Assembly (NCBI RefSeq): GCF_050624435.1 | Contig: NW_027459195.1 | Coordinates: forward strand, 172,001-236,000 | Origin: Tenrec ecaudatus | Lineage: Eukaryota > Chordata > Mammalia > Afrosoricida > Tenrecidae | Reading direction: 5' to 3' | Length of the DNA: 64,000 nt | Shown: piece after piece, positions 10,851-23,169 of the stretch | How positions within the stretch are numbered: the first letter of the stretch is position 1 | Layout of the letters: each line of letters begins with the position of its first letter | The notes under the pieces: model-generated | The model's input: the letters and a program-made list of their open reading frames with translations, nothing else | What the model was told of the DNA's origin: nothing | Database searches by the model: none | Translations under genes and position numbers: made by a program

Positions 10851-11005
10851 ATGCCCGCATTTGCTTATGCACCCGCTTTGTCTTCAGCGATCATGTCGAG
10901 ATAGGCTGGTGGCTTCTTCCATGTGGGCTTTGTTGTTTCTTAGTTAGATGGCCCCTTGTTTATCTTCCAGTCTTTAAGACCCTGGACACTATATCTTTTG
11001 ATAGC
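10851..11005 (-). mobile_element. LINE-1 3' UTR fragment with permuted order
   Basis: Contains catttgcttatgcacccg and gtcttcagcgatcatgtcg first, and only then catgtgggctttgttg and atatcttttgatagccggg. In unrearranged copies (28,700-28,900) these two blocks come in the reverse order. The permutation fits a fragment spanning the junction of a tandemly duplicated 3' UTR unit like that at 129-545. Confidence 0.75.
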
Positions 11006-11009
11006 CGGG

Positions 11010-11045
11010 CCCAGGGTGCTTAACCACTACACCACAAGGGTTCAT
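11010..11045 (-). mobile_element. AfroSINE head fragment
   Basis: The string ggtgcttaaccactacacc followed by acaagggttc is the antisense AfroSINE 5' end. Confidence 0.6.
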
Positions 11046-12435
11046 TAGCTTGTGACTTATCTCCTGCCATTCACACTAGATGCTCAAAATAGCAGGAAAC
11101 CAGGTTTCTCCTTTGTGGCCACACCAGGTACTGACAGAACCAAGAACAGAGAAATGCTTAGTTATATATCTTGACTATCATTAGCATATTATATGCCTGG
11201 CAATATGTAAGCCTTCGCTCCTCTGACCTCTCACAGTCTCGGTAAAATGAAGCTAATAAAAGTAGTGCTCTCACAAGCTTGGTAGGAGATTAAACAACTC
11301 ACATAAGGGTACACAGCCTATCAACGAGGAGGCGAGATGAGGCAGTGTGTGGCTGCTGAACCCACACCCTTCACAACACCTGCATTAAAATGACTGAGGG
11401 CTATGAGGAACCAGACAGAAGCAGATTCACACCCCATATTGAGTCAATTTAACTGCCTATTGTGCCTGACCCTTCTATCTCTGATCTTAGAAATGGGGTT
11501 AACAACAACAAAACACTGTAGAAGAAATGTCCAGCAGATGACAGGCACGCGATTAAACAACAAAAAATAAATCACTTAAGTTGAAATTCGAACTCCTGGA
11601 AACCCCTCACACACGTGCAGAAAAGGATTGAGCCCCATGTGGTGTTTCCAGTGCCCCCGTCCTTCCCCCCTAAAATGAGCATTTGATAAGGAAATGCCTG
11701 GATTGTTCCAAGCCCAAGACTGTGGAGAACTAAAGGAAAACCCAGCATTATGAATCTTTGAGCACAGCCCTGCTGGGAAACCGCCCTGCAGTCACTTGTT
11801 GATGACTGGAGGAGGGACAAGAGTAGGGAGAAGAACGAGGACTGAATGTGACACATAAGCAGGGATGGCCTACATTCCATAAAGGAAAAAACTCAAGGTC
11901 TGCTTTTCTGGTGCCGGAAAGTTAAAACCCATCTGGTGCAGTTGAAAAGGTGTGTGTGTGTAGTGGGGGGGGGGGTGTTAGGGAGGAGGGGCGATGAGTC
12001 CAAAGGATGAACTCCATCTGCAATTGTGTCCTCAACTGCTTTCCCCTGCTAGCCACACGATATTTGTGGCTGGCCTGCCCTGCTTTTGTTATCAAGCCCA
12101 GAGAGGGCAAGAGACTAGCTCGAAGCCACACTGCAAGTTGGCAGTAGAATCAGGCTGAGAACTCTGGATGCTTAGAAAGCTTCACACAGACCTGAGAAAG
12201 TACCAAGGGAAGACCTGTTCGCTAACTGGGCAGCACTCACTGCATGCCAGCGCTGTTCCAGTGCCCCAGCCAGGGCATTGCTCCCTGTGTCTGTGTGTCT
12301 TCAGTGATGCACACAGGTGACGGATTGGCTTTTAATAGCATGCTTGGAAGGTTGAGGCCACCCAGCGGCACCTAGAAAGAAGGGCCTGCAAATCTACTTC
12401 AGACCAAGCAGCCTTTCCAGACCCTGGGGAGCACA
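11046..12435. other. No recognised gene or repeat
   Basis: About 1.4 kb with no supported gene. A G-rich run with short TG repeats lies at 11,951-11,977. Minus-strand open frames here lack any family signature. Confidence 0.5.
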
Positions 12436-12690
12436 GTTCTTCTTGGACACACAAGGAGGCCAGGAGTTGAAGTTGATTCCATGATGTAGTTGATTCCATG
12501 GTTCCCGGTTGTAGCTATACCTAGAGTCACATCCACATTCATGTTTATATCTCTTCACTCCATGGGGTGTTCATGGCTCCAACTCTTCTGAAGCAGACCA
12601 CCAGGATTTTGTTTAAGAGGCCTCTGGATAGGTTTGAACTGCCAACCTTTTAGTTTGTAGCTGAGTGCTAAACAACTTGTGCCATGCAGG
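12436..12690 (-). mobile_element. AfroSINE
   Basis: Antisense copy: caccaggattttgtttaag, ataggtttgaactgccaacc, agttgagtgct-like head (agctgagtgctaaacaac). The 3' side at 12,436-12,540 is diverged. Confidence 0.65.
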
Positions 12691-13540
12691 GTGCTAAGCT
12701 CAGAAACTCAGTCGGTGCTTCATGATCTCAGTTGGAATTATAGAGAGGGTCAGTGATGACCCATTGACTGCTGGGTAATTGTTGATGTAGTCTCCCTGTG
12801 CAGACATGTAAAGTACCTGAAAACTTAAAATCCAACTCATTGAGTGCATCATCCTGCCGTGCGCCAGCCCAGCAGCATGCTCTGCTGGGGACATTTGGCC
12901 ATGCCTGGAGACATTCTGAAGAAGGGAGTCCCACTGCCATCCTGGTGCAGGGAACAACACAGCCCCACAAGAACGATGTTGGCCAAAATGTCAGCAGAGC
13001 TGCCACTGGGAAAATGGTCTAGTCCAAGCGCTGACCTTCGTAGAGGAAGAAAGCCAATCCAGAGCAGCTAAGTGACCTGCTGTGGGTTGCACAGCCTGAT
13101 TCCAAGCCCAGTACTATACCCAAAGCTGTTACCACGCCCAAAATTAAACAGCAATAGCTGCCCAAAGGCCTCTTAGTTTGAGGACCAAGTAAGACAGTAA
13201 ATGAGAAAGCCCTTTGACAAATGTGGCATGCTGCACAAACATGAGATGTTATTACCCAGGATCTTTTGATATATGTAAATAGATCTTGTACCAGGTCAGT
13301 TAATTTTCCAACTGCTCTATCTGAGCTTTCAGATGGCAGCACCTCTGTCCAACCCAGGAAAGGACTCCTGTGCAGGCTGAGCAGCCCTGGAAAGCCTCAT
13401 GCCTGGCTTCTCCCACCCCTCAGCTAATCTCCAAGTGATTAATAAGGGCTCTCACTATGTTGTGCCTCCCAGCTGACAGATACTAGGCTATCAAAGCATT
13501 CGTATCACCTCCTTGATGCCTGAGGAGGAATATAGTTTCA
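12691..13540. other. No recognised gene or repeat
   Basis: Open frames on both strands at 12,700-13,070 overlap each other and show no domain. Nothing is supported. Confidence 0.45.
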
Positions 13541-13930
13541 TGTGTGAGAGTGCCCCAACCCGCGGGACTCAGTTATTCGAGGGGTTCCAAGGAGGACCCA
13601 GCCTGAAAGAGAAACGGGCGAGAGAGAGGAGCGAGACCAAGCAGATTCTTGTCAAGGTCTGAGTTTATTGCTACACAAGCCTCTCTATAAAGGGTGAGGC
13701 AAACAAGGGAGTTCAAAGGGGAGATAAAAAAAAAGGAAGGGCGGGGGTGTAGAGCACACAGGGCAGGCGGCCGCAAGTCTGCAGTTGGAATGTCCGGTGC
13801 TGGAGCAGACAAGGGTGGGCCATCTGGTGTGTGTCAGGGTAAGATAAGGTTGAGGTGACGTGGCTTTAGCCCTGCTGGGCAGGCAATATGGCCTTGGTTT
13901 TGTCAGGCTGATTATGCCCGGTTCCCAACA
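13541..13930 (-). mobile_element. Solo LTR, betaretrovirus/IAP-like (ERV class II)
   Basis: On the minus strand it starts tgttgggaaccgggc and ends cactctcaca, with a TATA-like ccctttatagagagg, a polyadenylation signal in gcaataaactcag, and a C/T-rich U5 (gctcctctctctcgcccg). This layout matches class II ERV LTRs of the IAP kind. No convincing 6-bp flank duplication was found and no internal sequence adjoins it. Confidence 0.7.
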
Positions 13931-15295
13931 TGAGAGAAGCCAGGAATATCTCCTCTCACAACTGTGCAGCAAACGAGATCAGATCTCCCAATCTGATTTT
14001 CAGCCCTCCTGTCTTTCCAAGTGAAGTGGATGGTCCATTTCACATTGTCTCAAGTCTTTGCACATTGCATGCCAACATTGCGACACAGGGCGCGGCTGTG
14101 GGTCTTAGTAGACAAAGCCCCCACCCAGAACCCTGCCCTCAGAGCTCCTTGGTCACCCTGCACAACGCAGGTCCAGGCCGGGCTCCACACTGCAAGGCGA
14201 TCAACCCTGACCCTCCAGTGTGGCCGTCCTCACACGCTCCCACATCCACCTAGAAGGACTGGAGATGAGAGATTCCGGAAGCTCCCTGCCTCATCTGCCT
14301 CCCTCCCCAGAGCGACAGAGCAACTGTAACTGATTAGGCAGGATGCAGCCTCGTTCCCAGTCCCCACCCTCTCTGGGAAAGCAGGGATGTCTGGCACCTC
14401 ATCCAAGGCCTTTCCCCTGTGATCTCATTACTAAGGAGCTGCTCCTCTACCGCCCACCTCCATCACCTCATCTACATATGGGGGAGATGAGTATGTCTTC
14501 TTTGCTGCTCCTTCCCTGAGTCCACCCCAGGAGCTCCCTGAACAGATCAACAATCACTTCTCATTACACCTGCAGCAGCCGTCAGATACTGCTGAACAGA
14601 GACAGGCGCCTCCCCTGCTGCTGCCAGGCTCCAGTGCACATGTGCACACACACGTGCACACACATTGTACAGGTACACTCACATGGACACACAAGCATGC
14701 ACACCCATGTGCACAAACTTTGTTCAGAGGTGGGAATTCTGCCCATTTTAGCCTCTAATATTGCAATCAGAGAGTGATAGAACAATGAAAGATGAAGGTG
14801 GATGAAGGAAGATCTATTTATTCCCTTACTTGTTACATAACCATTCAGGGCTCTTTTTTTATCCGTACAAACACACCACCACACCATCAACAATCATCAA
14901 GTAGATGTCATGTGCAGTGCTGCCCTATTCAAGGCGGTGCTGAGAATGTGAGGAGGATTCTCTCTAAAGCACAGCTCTGAGGAAGTCTGTCTCCTTCGCA
15001 CTTTTACACACACAGGGTGAGGAGCCTGCAGGAGGCTCCGTGCGTTGGGTGAAGCCACACGATGAGTGAGGAGACCGAGTGTGTAGCCAGGGGAGTGAGA
15101 GCGCAGAGTTCACCACTTCACCAGCATGCTGGTGTGCACAATCGATGAAAGGGTGGCTGCCAGCAGCAGGACAGAAAAAAAGTAAAGCATGTAACTTGTG
15201 GTTTTATCTCTGGCTTACTTCCAAAAGGAATTGTTTTTGTTGTTCTAAAAAGCTTTATACCGAGAAAAAAAAAGAAAGAAAGAAAGCTTTATACC
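13931..15295. other. No recognised gene; short CA-rich patch
   Basis: Non-coding. A patch of imperfect CA and ACAC repeats lies at about 14,636-14,715. An AAAG-type simple repeat is at 15,265-15,287. No repeat family was named. Confidence 0.5.
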
Positions 15296-15299
15296 TCTA

Positions 15300-15450
15300 T
15301 AAAAACAAAAGGCTACTGCTGTCAAGCACCTTCAGACTCAAGCCAGAGGAGAGCTCTCCCAGTGGGCTTCCAAGCTGAAAATCTTCACAGAAACACAGTA
15401 CCTCCTGTGGAGTAGCTGGTTGGTTCAAGCCAGCAACCTGGCAGTTAACA
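15300..15450 (-). mobile_element. AfroSINE fragment
   Basis: Antisense copy: tgctgtcaagcaccttcag at the SINE 3' end, aaaatcttcacagaaacac in the body, and ggttcaagccagcaacctggcagtt, in part, at the head. Confidence 0.65.
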
Positions 15451-16625
15451 AGTACGTCCCTTGTACCTGTAATACCTGTATAAAGTGTATTAAATATGAA
15501 CTACTCCTGGTGTATAATTTTAAATTGAATTATTGTGCCTGGAACTTTTTTTTTAATAGCTAAGAATGGTGAAATGAGACTCCTTTAGATGTTATGATAA
15601 GAATACACACTACACAGGGCTTGGACCCAACCCAGCTTAATTCAAAGGAAGGCAGATTTATTTTCTTCTGCTTCCCAGAAGGTTCCCCAGCAGAACGTGT
15701 GTTAAACAAAATTGTTTAGCTATGGAAAAGAGCAATCTCCTCTTGGGAAGATCCTGGTAGAAGGGGGCTTTGGTTACATATCCAGCTCAACCCAGCCCCA
15801 GAGGCCTCGTCATGTTTTATTTTGTTTTGCCCTTGACACTGATTGTCTTGGGAACTGTGGCCCCCGAGCAATGGCCAGGAAGTCAGGTCTTCTTGATGTA
15901 AATCCTCTAATATCCCCTACAATGATTTTCAGTGCCAATGGTAAGGCCCGCCCAGTGGCTGCCACATGCCCCTGAGCAAACACGTCAGAGCAGATGAGAG
16001 CATGAGACAGCATTTAAGAGAACGGTAGGCTGGCCTTGACTTAGCTGTTTGGCCTCTCCTCAGAAGTCACTTGTGACACTGACTGTCATGGGTTTCATTA
16101 AGAACAAGTCTATCTCTACCAAAGAAAACTGCAAGGTAAGAGGACTTTCAGCTCCAGCTACATATGTCTCCAAACTTACTTACATATTGTCCTGTTTTCA
16201 GAAGAAAAAAAATTTACTCAGTGCCTCCCGGGCAAATAAAAACTTTGGTACTACAACCTACAATCCCAGATAAAGTGTAGGTATCTGCTTTGGCAGCTCC
16301 CCTGGATCGAGCTGCTCCGGTAGCTCTCCACAAAAACCCTGTGAAGAGATGATCAGGCAGGATAGCCTAGTCTGTTCTTCAGAAAGAAGCTACCCCTGAA
16401 ACCTCAGTGGCTTAAAATCTAGAAGTTTATTTCTTGTTCATGCAAATTCTGACGCTGGAAGGGCAATTCTACAGGGTGTTTGTCCTGCACACCGTCCGTC
16501 AGTGATTCGGGCTGCTTCACAAATATGGTGCCACCAGATCAAAAGGTGGATTCCAGGTCATCACAGAAGAGGAAGAGAGAAGTGGGGGTTGTGGATCAGT
16601 CTTTACATGCTTTGACACTTTAGTT
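15451..16625. other. No recognised gene or repeat
   Basis: About 1.2 kb of non-coding sequence. Short open frames at 15,712-15,975 and 16,049-16,273 show no family resemblance. Confidence 0.5.
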
Positions 16626-16805
16626 GACATAGATCGCTGGATAGGGCTGCTTATATAAAGGTTATCAGTTCAAACCCACCTAGCTGTACCACAAAAGGAA
16701 GGGGTCATCTGCTTTCATAAAGGGTACAGCCTAGACAACCTCATGCAACAATTGTACTCTGTACCACAAGGGGTGAGCATGAGTCAGAACTGACTTGAAG
16801 GCAAC
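16626..16805 (+). mobile_element. AfroSINE
   Basis: Sense copy: gttatcagttcaaacccacc, then agggtacagcctag, then gagcatgagtcagaactgac and gaaggcaacaggattt at the 3' end. It is followed by a T/G-rich tail to about 16,860. Confidence 0.8.
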
Positions 16806-17085
16806 AGGATTTGGGGTGTTTTTGTTTGTTTGGTTGGTTGGTTGATTGGTTTGGTTTGCTGAGTGGGAGGTGGTTCTACCTACAGCATATTAATCTGAAG
16901 TAGTCACTTTAGGTTTTTTTGTTTGTTTTTTGAGAGATGTGGAAAAGCTCATTGGCTTTAATGGGGAGTTAACTCTGCCGCAGACGGCCTCCTCAAAATT
17001 TCCCTCCCGCTTCATAAACTAGCAGAGATTTTCAATGAAGGAGCCTGCAGGCACCCGCTGGACATCTCCTTGCAAGGTCAGTCCT
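16806..17085. other. No recognised gene
   Basis: GTTT/GGTT-type simple sequence at 16,822-16,858 (the SINE tail), then unremarkable sequence. Confidence 0.5.
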
Positions 17086-17225
17086 TTGGAGCCACTGGGA
17101 GGGAGAAAAAAGAGACTTCTATTCCTGTAAAGAATTCCAGCCCCAGAAATCCTCAGGGGGCAATTCTGCCCTGTCCTCTCGGGTCGCTATGAGTCCGAAT
17201 TGAATTTATGGCTATGAGTTGAGTT
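17086..17225 (+). mobile_element. AfroSINE 3' fragment
   Basis: Sense 3' half with gggagggagaaaaaagag, then caattctgccctgtcctct and gggtcgctatgagtccgaat, the diagnostic AfroSINE end. Confidence 0.75.
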
Positions 17226-17845
17226 TTAATTCCATTCACTTACTGCTATTGACAGGTTGCTAGATTAGGGCTTGTCTTCCCAAATGCCAGCACTAAACGA
17301 AAATGAGCTGTCCGGGCCACAACAAAGGGGTTGGAAATAAATCAGGCACACTCATTAGATACCTATGGCAAAATTCAGAACTGAGCATGCTCTGACCCAA
17401 GTCATGTAGACCCAGGTGGAAGGTCCACCTGGTCATACAGAATAGGACTTCACAAAAGTGCACCAAAATCAACCAGTACGATCGACCAATGCCCTCCAGT
17501 GGTGTTGGGAGGTGATAGAAGTAGGCCTGGGCTCCTTGTCGCCCTCCCTTGTTCACGTGCTCTGCAAGTGGAGGGTGAGGCCCTTGGGGGTTCCTGCCGT
17601 GGCTCCTCAGCTGGTTCTGCACTCCTGCTCAGGTATTCCTCCCATGAAACCGCCATATTCAGCTGCAAACTTTCCCCACCCCTGCCATGCAGCCCGGCGT
17701 GCTTTCCGGAGATAGTGGGGACTTTTGGGGACTGCGATACCTGAAACTTTCTTTCATAACATTCACTTGGATTTACAAAAGTGCTTCTGCCATATGAATT
17801 CTTTCAGCGTTGCTAAGCAAGAACTGAGGTCAACCACCCCAGAAA
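17226..17845. other. No recognised gene or repeat
   Basis: Overlapping short open frames on both strands at 17,450-17,740 have no family resemblance. Confidence 0.45.
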
Positions 17846-18240
17846 CCTAACACTATCAAGTCGATTCTGACTTATATCAATCTAGGGGGTCCTCAAACTA
17901 TGGCCTGCGGACCACATGGCCCTCAGAGGACATTTATTCAGCATGCCGGGTGTTTTTGCCCCCCCCTTTTTTTTTACTTCAAATTAGGTATGTGCAGTGC
18001 GCATAGGCATTTGTGCATAGTTTTATTTTTAAACTATAGTCCGGCCCTCCAGCGGGTTTGAGGGACAATGAACTGGCCTCCTGTTTAAAAAGTTTGAGGA
18101 CCCCTGAAAGGACAACGTAGAACTATGCCTGTGGGTTCCCGAAGTTCTAAATCTTTACAGGAGCTGAGAACCGCATCTTTCTCTGTGAGCCATAGCGGAT
18201 TCCAACTGGCTGGCCTCATGGTCACACACATTCCACCAGG
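17846..18240 (-). mobile_element. AfroSINE split by a hAT element
   Basis: Antisense SINE end tcaagtcgattctgacttat lies left of the insert. The body resumes at 18,107 with gacaacgtagaactatgcc, taaatctttacagg and gctgagaaccgcatctttctc. Confidence 0.75.
17883..18106. mobile_element. Short hAT element with CAGGGGTCCTCAAAC-type ends
   Basis: Left end gggggtcctcaaacta and right end gtttgaggacccctg are inverted repeats. The interior has ccggccctccagcgggtttgaggg, in parts, and ttaaactatagtccggcc. It belongs to the family seen at 56,522, 58,455 and 62,284, but in the opposite orientation by interior sequence. Target duplications are not clear. Confidence 0.75.
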
Positions 18241-20074
18241 CTCCTTGAGCCTTAACTTGATAATTTAATGAAACGATACTTCTCCAAGTCACATTGTATC
18301 AAGGTCTATAATCTTGCTATTCTAATATCAAATTTAAAATAAGGAATATAGTTAAGCTCCAAATCCATAAGCAATAAGATCATTGAATCTCTTTGGACAC
18401 TATTACTTAAAAAAAGAAAAAACTCTGTCCAATTATTTTCAGCACAGAAAAGCTTCCAGTGTTTACAGCTTAGTATGTAATTGCTTTTTCTCTTCTTCTT
18501 TTGCATTGGTGAATCATTTTGAGCTTATAATAATGTCAAAATAAATAGTTTCCAGAGCCTCCAGGCATTCACTGTGTAATGATCATTTAAAAGATTTCTT
18601 GGTTAGAGGGTCCTCAAAAGAATAAAAAGCGTGTCCACATCCCTGGTCATTTCTATATTCAAAAGAAGAAATTGCTCATCAAATGCTACAAGCCAATTTC
18701 TTTCTTCAGCCAAACTGCCCATTTTAGCATCACTGAATTAAGCAAATGGTTCTACATTTCAAAGTCAACAATGATACTCTTTTCCCTTTAACACGAGCAT
18801 CTTAAACAGCTCAAAAAATAGTCGAGCTCTTTATTATGGCTTTTCCTGAGAAAGCTGTTTCGTTGTTTATTTTATTTATTCATCTAGACTTTCATGTTAA
18901 GATTTGTGTATTTTAAGTTCTGCTAGTCAGGACATTTTAAATGGAGCCAGATTTTTTTTTTATACTTTGTCTTTTAAAATATAATGAGACTGAGCAGTAC
19001 ATCCGTTAATAAAATATAAAGTCTTCCTATTTCTGTTTGTTTGTAATTTCCCTAAGGATAACTCTTAATGTAGTAAAACCAAAACCCACCATAATGAATT
19101 ACATTTGGTCTACTGGGGGTTGTGGCCAACCTTTTGATAGAAAAATCCAGAGACTCCCTTCTGCATCTCCTTTCCCAACCAAACCCCGGTGGCTGGAGGC
19201 TGGAAGGAAGAAAGAGGCTGGGCTGCTGGGGCAGGGTGGGGAAGGGGTAACCTTGCAGATTATTTCAAATTCTACTCTGAAGGCAGAAAGTTATCCAAAT
19301 GAGATAGCTAGAGATTCACTTCCTTAGAAAAAGATTGAAATTAATGTGTCCCTTAGAAAAGCCAAAGGAAAAAAGTCGTTATTAATTTAGGCAATTGAAG
19401 AACTTTGAAAGCCATGTCTAGTACATAAAAACACCTGTCCCTAGAGCCCATCGGCCTAGGAAACTGAATTTTTATACCATGTAAAATAAAGGAAGGTCAT
19501 TTCTTAGACTTGCTCAACAGAAGATTGTCATTTTAAACCGGTTACTGTAATGAGAAGCTGGGTTTTCGTAAAAAGGACTGAATGCTTGAGTCAGTGTGAA
19601 ATGAAATTAGAGATGCATGTTCTGCGCATGGCGGCATTTCCGGAGGAGTCTGTGTTCCTGTGACTGCTCTCGATCTGTCTCGTGCCTTCTGGGAAACTCA
19701 CAGCGTGGTGCCCACATCTAGTCTCTCGGACTTTCTTGCCAGCTTTGGAAAGGTGTTGAGTCTGTTGGATCTGCTGCACAGAGACAGCATGCAAGTGGAC
19801 CCTTCCCACATTCCTCAGAGAGCAGCCCAGTGTAAAGCTGTGGGTGAGGTTTGATGACCTTTGCCCCTTCATCATCCCGCATTCTTTAAGGGACCCAAGC
19901 GCTCCCCCGAGGCATTACCGGAGAAGCAGCTACCCCATAGTTTCCAGATGGTGGGTATCAGCCTGTGTGCTCATTGGGATCGCCAGAGAGCTGTCCAAAA
20001 GACATCTTTGTCCCATCTCCACTGAGTCCGATTTTATTGGCCTGGAATGCAGCCTAGGTGCTTGGATTTTTTTC
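18241..20074. other. No recognised gene or repeat
   Basis: A/T-rich non-coding sequence of about 1.8 kb. Nothing could be named. Confidence 0.5.
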
Positions 20075-21010
20075 TCTCTCATAAGTTTTTATTGTGAATT
20101 AGGTGAAGGTTTACCAAGATCATCAGTTTTTTATTCAACAATTCATACCCATTGTGTTTTATGCCACTTATTGCAATCTCCACAATATAATATGACTTGT
20201 TCCACTCCCTACTTATGTCTTCTGTTTCCCTTCCTCCTCTCTTCCTACCCTTCTGAACTTGGGCCTTGGATTAATACTGCCCTTTTGAGATCAAATGGTT
20301 TGCTGTTTTCAGGTTTGCGTGCCTCACTTGTGTAATTGCTCCCATTATAGACCAATCTATTATTTGGCTGAATATTGAACCACAGGTAGGAGTTCATTTT
20401 CAAACTTAGTGAATAAGGACCATCGTTTCAGAGGTTCTGTTAGTCCCTATCCAGCCAATAAGCCTGGTCTCTTTTATGACTGTGAATTTTGCTTCACTAT
20501 CTAGGACCTTTGGATGTGATCCCTTTCAAAGAAGTTGGAATTGATAGTTGGAGATCATCTAGTTATTCTGTGCTCAGAGTCATGAAGTCTAATGTTCATG
20601 TGGTCCACTCACCACTCTTTCCTCCAGAGTGAGGGTGACAATACTTGCCACCTAGATGGCCACTTGTGAGCTTCTGAAATCCAGCTGCTACTCACCAGCA
20701 TGGATGTCGAACATAGTCTTTACAGTCTAGGTAATGACAATTGTTCTTGGTGTCCTTCACAACTATAATCCCCAGCCCCCCAGCCCAATAAAGCACTCCC
20801 TCCAGTTGTTCGGTTATGCCTAAGGAGTTTTGATAACTTCATCTTCTGTGTGCTCCGGAATATTCAATTCCCTGGATGGTCAGAATGGTCAGTCAGGGCT
20901 CAGAATCTTGGTGTTAAGGCTTCTGGTGAGATCCTGGCACATCAGACACAGAGGTTGTGAGGCTAGAGGAGGGGCAGAAGGGGATCATACTGAGTCTAAC
21001 AAGGAAAGAA
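20075..21010 (-). mobile_element. Older LINE-1 3' UTR, antisense
   Basis: Begins with a T-rich stretch and taagtttttattgtgaattagg, the complement of an L1 poly-A signal region, then follows the overall layout of L1 3' UTRs (ccactcctacttatgtc-like, then ccatttga gatcaaatgg). It differs clearly from the younger L1 3' UTR at 28,015. Borders are approximate. Confidence 0.5.
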
Positions 21011-21055
21011 AAGGAAATGAAGGATATAAGCAATTAAAAGCAAGCGCATAAATAG

Positions 21056-21330
21056 ATACAAATACACAGATGGCCCTTGCAACATTATTCCCAATCTCGC
21101 AAACGTGTCAACGGTCTAAATACCCATCAATAGGTGAATGGATAAGTCAAACATGTTGCCTACGGTATATACAATGGACTACTACTCAGCCATAAAGAGA
21201 AATGAACTCTTGACACAGGCTACAAGAGGAATGAACCTCATAAGCATTATGCTGAGTGAAATAAATCAGCTTCAAAAAGGACACATTTTGCTTAATTCCA
21301 CTTACAAAAAATATCTAGGCTAGGAAAATG
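21056..21330 (+). pseudogene. LINE-1 ORF2 C-terminal fragment, sense
   Basis: Short frame containing VYTMDYYSAIKRNELL and a following MNLISIMLSEINQLQK-like stretch, which are the last conserved blocks of mammalian L1 ORF2p. Upstream bases match the aacgtgtcaacg...aatacccatcaatagg segment typical of old L1s. It is a 5'-truncated dead copy, opposite in orientation to the L1 3' UTR on its left. Confidence 0.8.
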
Positions 21331-23165
21331 AATAGAGACAAACATCTCCCAATTGTTTCCAGGGATAGGTAGGAAGGTAAGTATGGTTGTTACATAATGC
21401 CATGTCAATTGGACAAATAAGTGAGGTGGAGTCTTTCTTATACCTATATGAGTGTCCTTGGATTTATTTCTCTAGTCAACCCAGCCTAACCCAGTAGGGC
21501 CTGGAGGGGAAGTGCCATCCCTGAGACGATACTGAGCTTCCATAAGGGTGATGACATAATTTTGGAATGGGTAAGGATGATATATGAACAACATGCAGAA
21601 TGCCACTTAATTATAATCTTGTAGAGCGTGGAAGTGACGAATGTTTTGATGCATGTATATTTAGTATGATTTTTAAAGAGTGTACGCAAAAGAGCAATAT
21701 GGCAAGTCTGTGTTGCCATTTGCTGTTGCTCAGCTAAAAGCGATTCGGGCCTGTGTAGTTCAAAGGGAACCACAGAGGCTCAGGAGGAAAGCTGGTACCA
21801 TCTCCAACTGAGACTTGTCTGACCAAATGCAGAGTCTCCCTTCAAGTAACTGACAGGTCAGAGGCAGCTCATCTCTGCTGCAGAAGCAATGATTTGTCTC
21901 AATTCCCAGACCACTGTCACAGCCATGTCTTGTTGCTCTCGGTGCCCCCCTTCCCCACCACAATAAGTCACTAGAAAGCCATGCTTCATTTAAAAACAAA
22001 CAAATAAAACCCTTCTGCCTCCATCCTGGCACTGTTTCAGCTTATTTAGCATCATAACATATGTCATCTGTTTCCCTAAACAATCTAACATGGACATGGC
22101 ACGATGGGACTGATGAGTTAGGCAAATGAGAACCAGCCTGCCCTCTGAACACACACGATGGCATTTGACTTGCTGTCAGTAGATGCTGTCGCGTTTCTTC
22201 TCCTCTTTCATGGAAAATAAATACAGAAAAGAATGAGGACATGAAAAGGGCTGCAAGATGTTTAGCTCTGGTCTTTCTAGAAAGTGTAGAAAAAAAGTAT
22301 GTGACCCCTGCCTGCCTTTAGATGCCCCACTCCTCTGGCAAACAAGGATTGCACACTGACCATGGACAAGACATCTGGATCTGGGGGGAGGATATAACAA
22401 TTGCCCCCACCAGCAAAGAGTTTCCAGATTTACGGGACTACACAGGCCAGGGAGCAGCTCATAAAAAGAACAAGAAGAATCACAAAGGAGGGTGTGCTCC
22501 AGCACCACTTCGTCCAGCTGCAGGCACATGAAGGCAAAGTTTCTTTTGCTTTCAGTCAAGTTTATGATTTCCGCTGCATCCCTTACCAACACCTTCACGA
22601 AGATCTAGGTTCTTGGGTTGTTTCGCTCCAGGGCGGACATCTCCTTGGTAAAGCTTTATGGACAGCTCATGGTCCAAGAATTCCACCTATATGTTTTGAA
22701 AGGGGCCACGTTAAAACCCCTGGCTCAGACTTTCAGGACTGGGCACAATACAGCAAACCCACCATGGGGACAGCAGGATTTGGTAACACTCTCATCTCCA
22801 TCACAACCTGGACCTGGCAAAGCTATTTTCTTCCACTCACCATCTTTCAATCAATATTTACTCAGCTATTAGTTGCTCCCCAGGCTCAGCATCAGAAAAG
22901 TGTTCAAACGTTACCGAATTGTCCATCTAATGGTAGAGGTCTGTGCAAGGGATATGAGAGCAAGAGGCTCAGAGATGATCAGTGGGTAACGAGAGAGGGA
23001 TTCACCTTTATCATTTGTAGAAAGCCCCTGAGGCTTAGTCACATTGGCAGACTTTCCCTGGAGCAAGCAAATAAAGCTGCTCCCGGCTCAGCTCCATTCC
23101 TGATCTGGTCTTGCCATGAGACTATCCAGGCTTTGTCCCAACCCCACGTTCTGGAAACCACGAGT
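21331..23165. other. No recognised gene; one long unexplained open frame
   Basis: A plus-strand open frame of 258 codons spans 22,401-23,177, and a 140-codon minus-strand frame overlaps it at 22,176-22,598. Neither shows a domain, splice context or family resemblance. Probably chance, or a decayed retrocopy of an unrecognised gene. Confidence 0.4.
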
Positions 23166-23169
23166 GGAA

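Noticed and set aside
19844..20335. 163-codon plus-strand open frame
   Set aside because: It crosses from unique sequence into an antisense L1 3' UTR, so it cannot be one ancient gene. No domain was seen.
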